Assembly: GCA_963702995.1 (NCBI GenBank)
Contig: OY969783.1
Coordinates: forward strand, 6,448,001-6,512,000
Direction of reading: 5' to 3'
DNA from: MFD04580-c1 sp963702995
Lineage (GTDB): Bacteria > Planctomycetota > Phycisphaerae > Tepidisphaerales > Tepidisphaeraceae
DNA length: 64,000 nucleotides
Shown one piece after another: positions 1 to 6,392 of the stretch (its first letter is position 1; the number at the start of each line of letters is the position of its first letter). Under the pieces are notes generated by a model, which was not told the origin of the DNA, ran no database searches, and saw only the letters and a program-made list of their open reading frames with translations. The position numbers and the translations under genes were made by a program.

Positions 1-582
1 AGCGACGAGGCCCACTGGCGCGTCGCCCGGCAGTTTGAGAATCGAACGATCCAGAAGACGTACATGGCGGTCGCGCACGGGATCCCCGAACTGTTATCGG
101 ACGTCATCGACATGCCGATCGGCACGGACCGGTTCGTCCGCGAAAAGCAGGCGGCGCGAAAGGTCGAGAACGGCGGTAAGCCGGCGATCACCCGGTACGA
201 CGTACTGGAAACGTTCCCGGCGGTCGCGCCCGAGCATCTGCAGCCAGGCGCGTTGCCGGCCGACCGGAAGAACCCGCTCCCCCCGGACAAGTTCAGCCTG
301 ATCAAGCTGGGGCCTAAGACTGGGCGAACGCACCAGTTGCGCGTTCACCTGTCGGTCCTTGGGCATTCGATCGTCGGGGATACGATGTACGGAGGGCGCG
401 TCTTCGCCGACGGCGATTTCCGCCTCGAACGCCAGGCGCTGCATGCCTACGAGATCACTTTCGTTCACCCGATCACGCTCCAGAGCCTGACGCTCAACGC
501 GCCGCTCCCGCCCGATATGCGGACGCTCCTTACGATTTTGCGAAAAGGGGCGGGTTCGCGCCTGGGCGAAACGGATGTATGA
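1..582 (+). CDS. RluA-family pseudouridine synthase, C-terminal part (5' truncated by window)
   Basis: The reading frame is open from base 1, so the gene starts upstream of the window. The visible 193 residues match the second half of RluA/RluC/RluD-type enzymes, which isomerise uridine to pseudouridine in rRNA or tRNA. Seen directly: an early F-x-x-R-x-x-x-K-x-Y-x-A segment (bases 34-66), the conserved TGRTHQLRVHL block near bases 322-350 with the following GD-x-x-YGG, and the LHA-x-x-x-x-F-x-HP block near the end. The catalytic Asp motif (HRLD) would lie before base 1 and cannot be checked. Between the second and third blocks the protein is typical in spacing. Which U is modified cannot be told from this fragment. 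Confidence 0.85.
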   Translation, partial: SDEAHWRVARQFENRTIQKTYMAVAHGIPELLSDVIDMPIGTDRFVREKQAARKVENGGKPAITRYDVLETFPAVAPEHLQPGALPADRKNPLPPDKFSLIKLGPKTGRTHQLRVHLSVLGHSIVGDTMYGGRVFADGDFRLERQALHAYEITFVHPITLQSLTLNAPLPPDMRTLLTILRKGAGSRLGETDV

Positions 583-712
583 TTGGGCGGTACAACTTGG
601 CAACACATAGCCGCTAGCCGAGATTGAGATGCGGCTCCTTGTCAGGTCCGGCCCCGTTCGTGGGCGGCCGGATCACGTGGATTGACGTCCGACCTGACTG
701 AAAGGAGTCCGC

Positions 713-1075
713 ATGTTCCCGATCGTTGCTCCCCTTGCGTCATTTTTGAGGTCGTCTACCGTCGCCTGGGGTATGCCCATGGGTGGCGAGTGGATCGTCA
801 TCGCCGTCTTCGGCCTGTTGATTTTCGGCAAGCGGTTGCCCGAAGTCGGCAAGGGCGTCGGGCAGGCGTATGCGAACTTCCGTCGCGGCCTGACCGACGT
901 GCAGCGGGAGATCGATGTCGCATCGATCGTGGACCCGAAGGCCACGGCGGCCGAGCCACGAAAGATCGCCACGTCGCTCCCGGCGCCCGCCCCGAAATTC
1001 GATCCGTATACTGGCCGGCCGCTGGAGGCTGAAACGGCGGCGGGGCCTGAGGCGGTCGAATCCACGCACGCCTAA
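713..1075 (+). CDS. tatA: Twin-arginine translocase subunit TatA/TatB-like, copy 1
   Basis: A 120-residue protein with one N-terminal hydrophobic helix (about residues 25-41, GGEWIVIAVFGLLIFGKRLP) followed by an amphipathic helix and a charged tail, the standard TatA/Hcf106 layout. The FGKRLPEVGKGVG hinge is diagnostic. TatA polymerises in the inner membrane to let folded proteins carrying an RR signal peptide cross. The start at 713 follows GAAAGGAG closely; the N-terminus is about 20 residues longer than usual, so an internal start at 773 or 779 is possible. The tail holds KFDPYTGRPL, which recurs twice in the neighbouring paralogue. Several proteins in this window have Tat-type signals (for example those starting at 35072, 39117 and 51002). 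Confidence 0.9.
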   Translation: MFPIVAPLASFLRSSTVAWGMPMGGEWIVIAVFGLLIFGKRLPEVGKGVGQAYANFRRGLTDVQREIDVASIVDPKATAAEPRKIATSLPAPAPKFDPYTGRPLEAETAAGPEAVESTHA

Positions 1076-1195
1076 CCCGATCGAGGGCGATGCCACAGGG
1101 AACGTCGCGAAGGCCCCCGCAGAGGCCGTCTGGAGCGCTCGCGGCGTCGCTTCCTCCTTTTGCTTGCTACAATCTTCAACAACCCGAGGTTTGAC

Positions 1196-1558
1196 ATGAC
1201 CAACATGCTCGCGCTGGGCGTCCCGATGGGGGCCGAATGGATCGTCATCGCTTTGCTGGGGCTCCTGATCTTCGGAAAGCGCCTGCCTGAGGTGGGCAAG
1301 AGCCTTGGGCAGGGGATTGTCCAGTTCAAGAAGGGCCTGAAGGGTGTTGAAGAGGAGATCGAGCAGGTGGATGTCGAAGCGCCCGCGAAGCGGGTGACCG
1401 ACCAGACGACGCCCGCATCCGTGCTGCCCGTCGCCCCGGCCGACGCCAAGTTTGATCCCTACACCGGCAAGCCGATCGAAGCCGTGAAGGTCGAAACCCA
1501 GCCGAAGTTCGACCCTTATACCGGCAAGCCGATCGTCGAGGAAACTGAACCGACCTAA
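1196..1558 (+). CDS. tatA: Twin-arginine translocase subunit TatA, copy 2
   Basis: A second TatA-type protein (120 residues from 1196) 120 bp after the first. It has the same helix (GAEWIVIALLGLLIFGKRLP) and hinge (EVGKSLGQG), then an acidic amphipathic stretch and a proline-rich tail. I chose ATG 1196 over 1160 because GAGG sits just upstream and the protein then begins right before the membrane helix. The tail carries KFDPYTGKPI twice, at about residues 82-91 and 102-111. Tandem TatA/TatB-like genes often specialise into pore and receptor subunits; with no TatC in view, which one plays which part is open. Confidence 0.9.
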   Translation: MTNMLALGVPMGAEWIVIALLGLLIFGKRLPEVGKSLGQGIVQFKKGLKGVEEEIEQVDVEAPAKRVTDQTTPASVLPVAPADAKFDPYTGKPIEAVKVETQPKFDPYTGKPIVEETEPT

Positions 1559-1761
1559 TCCCTGGCGAGCCTGCCAAGGCCTCTCTCAAGCTGTCCCCGC
1601 GGGCTCTGGGTTTCAAGGCGAGGGGTGGTCGCGGTCCAGAATTGCCGGAAATTTGTTGAACAGGCGAAGAGCGGCCGGTTATCCTGCCCGTTCGCTGGCG
1701 GGCAATGATCGCTCGCCGCACCGTTGAACCCCGGTTTGCGCACACCAACGAGGGAGGCATC

Positions 1762-2499
1762 ATGAAGCGTTTTGCCATCACAATGTTCGCGGCCGCCTTG
1801 TTGTCCGTTGCCGGTTCGGCTTCGGTCGCACGGGCGGCCGGTTCGAGCAAAGCGGCGATGAACCGCACGCTCCCCGAGCTGAAGTTCACCGGCGTCACGT
1901 TCGGAGACGCTGTCGATTTCCTTCGCGATGTCACCGGCGCCAACATCAACGTCAACTGGAAGGCGCTCGCGGCGGCCAACGTCGCCCCTGACGCCCAAGT
2001 CAATATTCGCCTGACCAGCGTCCCGCTTCGCAAGGCGCTTCAGATCCTGCTGACCGAAGCCGGCGGCGGCGAGTCGCTCACGTACTACCTCGAAGACAAC
2101 GTCATCGAAATCACGACGAAAGAGATCGCTGACAAGATCATGTACACCCGGGTCTACCCGGTCGAAGACCTTCTGCTGGAAGTCCAGGACTTCACCGACG
2201 CCCCCAGCTTCGACCTCACGAATAGCAACAGTGGCGGTGGCAGCGGCGGCGGTGGTGGTGCGGGTGGCGGTGGGGGCGGGCAGAGTCGCGGTGGCATCTT
2301 CGCGCAGAACCCGAGCTCGACCAACGCCGAGGCCCCGAAGACCAAGACCCAGCGCGGTGAGGCCCTTGTGCAGCTCGTTATCTCGACGATCCAGCCCGAC
2401 ATCTGGCGTGACAACGGCGGGACGGCCGTCATCCGCTACTTCAACGGCACGCTTGTGGTCACCGCGCCGCTGTCGGTTCACGAAGCTTTGGGCGGCTGA
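1762..2499 (+). CDS. Exported protein with a secretin N-terminal (STN-like) domain and a polyglycine linker
   Basis: A 245-residue protein with a signal peptide (residues 1-27, ending ARA). Residues about 35-120 (F-G-D-A-V-D-F-L-R-D-V then VPLRKALQILL and YYLEDNVIEITT) resemble the small N domains of secretins and the STN domain of outer-membrane receptors, which mediate periplasmic protein contacts. A long Gly/Ser tract follows (bases 2229-2283), then a second folded segment of about 60 residues ending in VVTAPLSVHEAL. There is no secretin beta-barrel, so this is a stand-alone periplasmic protein rather than a pore. The start is fixed by GAGGGAGG six bases upstream. A strong hairpin follows the stop. 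No partner gene is adjacent, and its role is unknown. Confidence 0.65.
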   Translation: MKRFAITMFAAALLSVAGSASVARAAGSSKAAMNRTLPELKFTGVTFGDAVDFLRDVTGANINVNWKALAAANVAPDAQVNIRLTSVPLRKALQILLTEAGGGESLTYYLEDNVIEITTKEIADKIMYTRVYPVEDLLLEVQDFTDAPSFDLTNSNSGGGSGGGGGAGGGGGGQSRGGIFAQNPSSTNAEAPKTKTQRGEALVQLVISTIQPDIWRDNGGTAVIRYFNGTLVVTAPLSVHEALGG

Positions 2500-2534
2500 G
2501 CGAACGGTCGGGGAAAAAATCGGCGGTTCAACTT

Positions 2535-2580
2535 AACGACCAGGGAACGCCTTCGATGGCTTTTCCTGGTCGTTCTATTT
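2535..2580 (+). terminator. Rho-independent terminator after the STN-like gene
   Basis: A perfect 10-bp stem, AACGACCAGG (2535-2544) with CCTGGTCGTT (2565-2574), a 20-base loop, then TCTATTTT. It lies 36 bases after the stop codon at 2499. Confidence 0.7.
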
Positions 2581-2721
2581 TGCGGAGACCTCTCCGACAT
2601 CGGCTCTTGTTCAAAACCGCTCGTCGAGCGGCCGCGGGTATGAGTGTTTTTCTTGGCACGTTGGAGGGCATCACGGCGCACCCACGATCGTGCGCCTGGA
2701 ATGGGCCACCAAGCACTCCCT

Positions 2722-2782
2722 GGGAACGCCGACGTCCCCGTCGGCCCGTTCCGCCGAGCGTTACGGGGACGTCGGCGTTCCC
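2722..2782. repeat. Perfect 20-bp intergenic inverted repeat
   Basis: GGGAACGCCGACGTCCCCGT (2722-2741) recurs as its exact reverse complement at 2763-2782, separated by 21 bases. Each arm is also partly self-complementary (GCCGACG...CGTCGGC around 2729-2744), so it can fold as one long hairpin or as nested ones. It lies in the 364-base gap between the STN-like gene and proC, which otherwise holds only the terminator at 2535. A further hairpin, GGCGCAC...GTGCGCC, lies near 2676-2697. Confidence 0.75.
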
Positions 2783-2863
2783 GACAAAGATCGCCGCACT
2801 GTCGGCCGCGACCGTGGACCCGTGCGTTTGACCCTCTTCTCACTTCGGCTGACAATTGGAGGA

Positions 2864-3672
2864 ATGGGATACGAGCTGGGAATCATCGGCGCCGGGAACA
2901 TGGCGGAAGCGATCGTGCGCGGTGTGCTGACGGCGAGGCAGGCCCATGTATCCCAATTAATCGCGGCCGACGTCTCTCCGGATCGGCGCGCGATTTTCCA
3001 GGGGCTGGGCGTTCGGGCGGTCGAGTCGAACGACGACGCGGCCCGGGCGCGCGGGTGGTGCTGCTCAGCGTCAAGCCGCAACAGATGGATGCCGTTCTGG
3101 ACCGGATCGGCCTGGTGATGCACCCCGATACGCTCCTCATTTCCATCGCGGCCGGGATCAGCACGGGGCACATCGCGAAGATTCTTGGTGGAGGGAGGCG
3201 ATGGCGGGTGGTCCGTGCCATGCCGAACACGCCGATGCTGGCTGGCGCGGGAATGGTGGCGATCGCGCGCGGCGTTCACGCGACCGAAGGGGACCTCTTC
3301 ACCGCGCGCCGCCTCTTCGAGTCAGCGGCCGCCGTCATCGAGGTGCCGGAAGAGAAGATCGACGCCGTCACCGCCGTCAGCGGATCGGGGCCCGCCTACT
3401 TCTTCTATCTGGTCGAGCAGATGATCCGAGCGGGCGTAGAACTTGGCCTGACGCCGGACGAAGCCAGACGCCTTGCCGCCCAGACGGCACTGGGCGCGGC
3501 GAAGATGCTAACCAGCGGCGAGGAATCGCCCGAGGAACTGCGCCGAAAGGTGACGAGCCCCAACGGCACGACGCACGCCGCCATCACTCATCTAGACTCT
3601 TCGGGAGTCGGGGCGGCGATCGTTCAAGCCGTCCACGCGGCCGCCCGGCGCAGCCGGGAACTGGGGAAGTGA
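2864..3672 (+). CDS. proC: Pyrroline-5-carboxylate reductase (frameshifted in this sequence)
   Basis: Catalyses the last step of proline synthesis, reducing pyrroline-5-carboxylate with NAD(P)H. The N-terminus reads MGYELGIIGAGNMAEAIVRG, the Rossmann GxGxM nucleotide-binding motif. Downstream come LLSVKPQQ, PNTP, the GSGPAY block and TSPNGTTHAA, the family signature near the C-terminus. The frame changes once near 3045-3055, inside GCGCGCGGGTGG; adding one G to the GGG run would restore a continuous protein of about 270 residues, the normal length. The break is therefore more likely a one-base loss in the sequence than a dead gene. ATG 2864 follows GGAGGA directly, a tight spacing. A heptamer-repeat tract begins at its stop codon. 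Confidence 0.9.
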
Positions 3673-3745
3673 AGGGGGAAATGTTGAATGCTGAATGTTG
3701 AATGTTGAATGCTGAATGCTGAAGGCTGAAGGCTGAATGCCGAAT
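3670..3745. repeat. Tandem heptamer repeat, TGAATGY type (locus 1)
   Basis: From about 3681 the sequence cycles every seven bases: TGAATGC, TGAATGT and TGAAGGC variants, nine to ten units. It starts with GAAGGGGGAAATG, almost the same lead-in as the tract at 42191. All units point one way here. It lies in the 389-base gap between proC and the DoxX gene, which otherwise shows only the hairpin at 3912-3951. Confidence 0.8.
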
Positions 3746-3911
3746 CGCCTTGAGCCGAGCGCTGGGTGATGAGCGGTCGTGTTATAAAGATGCGGCCGAG
3801 TTCCCATGGCCGTCGCGGCTGGCGTCAACTATCTATGCAACCTCGCGAAATCGCGACGTAAGGAAAAGGTCGAAATCCGGGCCCGATGAAATGGCCAAGA
3901 CGAGGGAATGC

Positions 3912-3951
3912 AAGCAAAAGCAGCAGGAGGAGTCGGTTTCCGCTTTTGCTT
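3912..3951 (+). terminator. Possible terminator-like hairpin upstream of the DoxX gene
   Basis: AAGCAAAAGC (3912-3921) pairs perfectly with GCTTTTGCTT (3942-3951) around a 20-base loop; TGTTCGGGTTTCTTTGG follows. It could end transcription from proC or act in the leader of the DoxX gene. The stem is AU-rich at the base, so it is weak. Confidence 0.35.
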
Positions 3952-4061
3952 TGTTCGGGTTTCTTTGGTTCTTCGTGCTTCGGATTTAGCTTGTTCGTAC
4001 GGACTTACCGCCGATCAGCGCTGTAGTGTCCACCAGGGGGGCTTTCACAAAGGAGCTTGCG

Positions 4062-4766
4062 ATGGCGAATCCGCTCAAATCCGACACGTCGATGGGGCTG
4101 GGGCTTCTGGCGGCTCGAGTCCCGGTCGGCGTGGTGTTGGTGTATGCCGGGGTGACCAAGATCGCGTACGCGGGCGTTGAGCATTTCGTGTCGCAGCATG
4201 CGCGGCTGGTCCCCACTTACATGCCGGCGTGGTTCGGTCCGATCTACCTGCATGCCGTCCCGTTCGCCGAAGTGACGCTGGGCCTCCTGCTGGTCGCGGG
4301 GTTCCTGACGCGATTGAGCGGCTTCCTCGCGTCGCTGATGCTCATCAGCTTCGGCGTGGCCACCGGCGGGTTGAATGCGTTCTTCAAGCCGGGGGGTGAT
4401 ACAGCGGCGGCACTGCTTCAGCCGCCGGCGGTGTATCTCGCGTTCGCCTTGATCCCGTTCTTTTGCGGGGCCGGCCGCGTGAGTGTGGATCGGCTGTTGT
4501 CGGGCGCGGCGCAAGGTAAGGCAAGGGTCAAACCGCTTGACGTGCAATGGAGGCTGGATCATGAACCAGTTCGTCTGCGTGGTGGCCGTTCTTGCCTTGA
4601 TGCTCGTTCCGACCCTGGTCGGCGCCGCCGAGCCGACAAGCGGCCCGGCAACGACTCCCCCGGCAACGACTCGCCCGGCAACGTCTCGACCTGGCACGAC
4701 CCAGCCTGTCGAGCCGACCTCGCCTGGCGAGGGGCCCGGGCTTGCCGACGGGACGGCGCCAAATAG
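4062..4766 (+). CDS. DoxX-family integral membrane protein (C-terminal end doubtful)
   Basis: Residues 1 to about 150 are a typical DoxX domain of four membrane segments: an amphipathic start, RVPVGVVLVYAGVTK, a P-W-x-G-P segment, then EVTLGLLLVAGFLTRLSG and two more helices. DoxX proteins are small membrane proteins linked to redox or thiosulfate metabolism; their activity is not settled. The start at 4062 has AAAGGAG seven bases upstream. As read, the frame continues about 70 residues beyond the last helix and overlaps the next gene by 206 bases in another frame. That tail is arginine-rich and low in complexity, so the true stop is probably near 4517-4540 and was lost through a one-base indel. 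Confidence 0.75.
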   Translation: MANPLKSDTSMGLGLLAARVPVGVVLVYAGVTKIAYAGVEHFVSQHARLVPTYMPAWFGPIYLHAVPFAEVTLGLLLVAGFLTRLSGFLASLMLISFGVATGGLNAFFKPGGDTAAALLQPPAVYLAFALIPFFCGAGRVSVDRLLSGAAQGKARVKPLDVQWRLDHEPVRLRGGRSCLDARSDPGRRRRADKRPGNDSPGNDSPGNVSTWHDPACRADLAWRGARACRRDGAK

Positions 4767-5463
4767 TCGCTATACCTATGTGCTGGTTCACGGCGCCTGG
4801 GCAGGCGGCTGGGAATGGAAGAAGGTTGGCGATCGCCTGCTGAAGGACGGCCACATCGTCTACCGGCCGACGCTGACCGGGCAGGGGGAGCGCGTCCATC
4901 TCGCCGGCCCGGAAGTGGACTTGAACACGCACATTGCGGACATCGTGAACGTGATCCTGTTTGAGGACCTTCATGATGTCGTCCTGATGGGCCACAGCTA
5001 CGGCGGGATGGTGATTACGGGCGTGGCGCACAAGGTGCCGGATCGCATCAAGTGCCTGATCTATGTCGATGCGTTCCTTCCGGAAGACGGGGAGAGCGTG
5101 GCGACGCTCGGCGGGCGGAAGCGGGAGGTCAAGGAGGGGATGATCCCACCACCCGGATGGCCTCCGGCCGCGGGGAAGCTGCCGCCCTATACCGTGCCGA
5201 TGTCGGCGAAGATCTTCGAGACCGTTGAAGAGCTGAAAAACCCGGCCGCGAAGGCGATCCCGGCGACATACATCTTGTGCGTGCCGAAGGGTCGAGCGTT
5301 GGAGAAGGCGGCGTTCTATTCGTCATTCGTCCGGGCGAAGGACCGGGGTTATTTCACCGAAACGATCGACAGCGACCACGTCGTCTCACAGACACACCCG
5401 GCGCAACTGACGCCCCTCCTTGAGGATTCGCCGTCGAAGGCGAGCGTTCGGGCCGGTCCCTGA
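4561..5463 (+). CDS. Secreted alpha/beta-hydrolase (EstC / methylesterase-like)
   Basis: About 300 residues with a signal peptide (residues 1-22) and then a Thr/Pro-rich linker of near-repeats (TTPPATTRPATSRP). The catalytic domain begins YVLVHGAWAGGWEW, the oxyanion-hole HGAW typical of the salicylate-esterase / hydroxynitrile-lyase branch. The nucleophile elbow is GHSYGG (bases near 4990-5007), and a DSDHVVSQTHP segment near the end supplies the catalytic His. Such enzymes cleave small esters; the substrate is not predictable. The start at 4561 lies inside the apparent tail of the DoxX frame and follows GGAGGC. It converges with purN, with only seven bases between the stops. Confidence 0.8.
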   Translation: MNQFVCVVAVLALMLVPTLVGAAEPTSGPATTPPATTRPATSRPGTTQPVEPTSPGEGPGLADGTAPNSRYTYVLVHGAWAGGWEWKKVGDRLLKDGHIVYRPTLTGQGERVHLAGPEVDLNTHIADIVNVILFEDLHDVVLMGHSYGGMVITGVAHKVPDRIKCLIYVDAFLPEDGESVATLGGRKREVKEGMIPPPGWPPAAGKLPPYTVPMSAKIFETVEELKNPAAKAIPATYILCVPKGRALEKAAFYSSFVRAKDRGYFTETIDSDHVVSQTHPAQLTPLLEDSPSKASVRAGP

Positions 5464-5470
5464 CGCGCGT

Positions 5471-6096
5471 CTACGGCAGGACGCGGACTCGTCGCCCCTC
5501 GATCGCCAATCGCCCGGCCTGATAGAGTTCGATCGCCTCCGGGTACGCGAGTTTCTCTTCTTCAAATACGCGGTAAGCGAGCGACTCGGCCGTGTCGCCT
5601 TCCTCCACCCGGCAGGCGCGTGCAGAATGATCGGGCCGGTGTCGTAGCCGTTGTCCACGAAGTGAACCGTGCACCCGCTGACCTTGCACCCATGATCGAG
5701 GACGGCCTGGTGCACGCGGCGCCCATACAGGCCCTTGCCGCCGAAGCTGGGGAGCAGGGCGGGGTGAATGTTCATCACGCGGCCGGTGTACTTCGCCGGG
5801 ATCTCAAGCAGGCAAAGCCACCCGCCGAGACAGACGAGGTCGGCGCCGGCGGCGTCGATTCGGGTGAAGGCCTCCCTGCTGAATTCCGCGGCATTCTGGA
5901 ACTGCGACCGATCCACCACGCTGTGGGGGACGCCGGCATCGATCGCCCGTTCAAGGCCCGGAAGCCCAGGCCGCGACCCGATCACGACGGCGATCCGCGC
6001 ATCCAGGCGCGCGATGGCGATCTGGTCGAGCAGGTTCTGCAAGGTCGTGCCCGACCCGGAGATGAGCACCGCGAGCTTGAGAGGCGAGGGGGACAT
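5471..6096 (-). CDS. purN: Phosphoribosylglycinamide formyltransferase (frameshifted)
   Basis: Transfers a formyl group from 10-formyl-tetrahydrofolate to GAR in purine synthesis. The start reads KLAVLISGSGTTLQNLL (phosphate-binding loop). The catalytic triad is visible as Asn in N-I-HPALLPSF, the following His in H-x-V-x-x-x-x-D-x-G, and Asp in YDTGPII. After LHAP the frame changes near 5610-5625 (minus strand) at a short C run; one extra base gives VEEGDTAESLAYRVFEEE, the expected C-terminus. The restored length is about 208 residues, normal for PurN. One indel in a conserved essential-type gene suggests a sequence error. Confidence 0.9.
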
Positions 6097-6204
6097 AGGA
6101 TCGGGGTGAAGGACGGCGAGCCGCGGCCGGCGATCGAGCGGAAAATGGGCTTTCCGCTTGGGTTTAAGATTCGTTTTGAGTCGCGTTCAGGGCCGCTCCC
6201 TCAC

Positions 6205-6302
6205 GAGGCTGTCGGAAAACTGGTAACATCGACCTAACGACCGCCGTTTTCGAGCGAAAAACGAGGCATTTTTCGACGATTTTGGGGTTTTTCGACAGTC
6301 TG
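6205..6302. repeat. Candidate miniature inverted-repeat element (98 bp)
   Basis: GAGGCTGTCGGAAAAC (6205-6220) and GTTTTTCGACAGTCTG (6287-6302) are imperfect terminal inverted repeats (about 12 of 15 matching), enclosing AT-richer DNA that differs from the GC-rich surroundings. TIRs with CTGTCG and an A/T run resemble ends of some insertion sequences. No transposase or clear target duplication is seen, so this is a tentative MITE or IS relic in the 296-base purN-ileS gap. Confidence 0.35.
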
Positions 6303-6392
6303 TCACGGTCGCGGCTCGCTGGGACGGTTCTCAGCGACGAACGGTGATCCCGCCTGTGCATTCATCCGTGTCCATCCTGCCTTCATCTGTGG

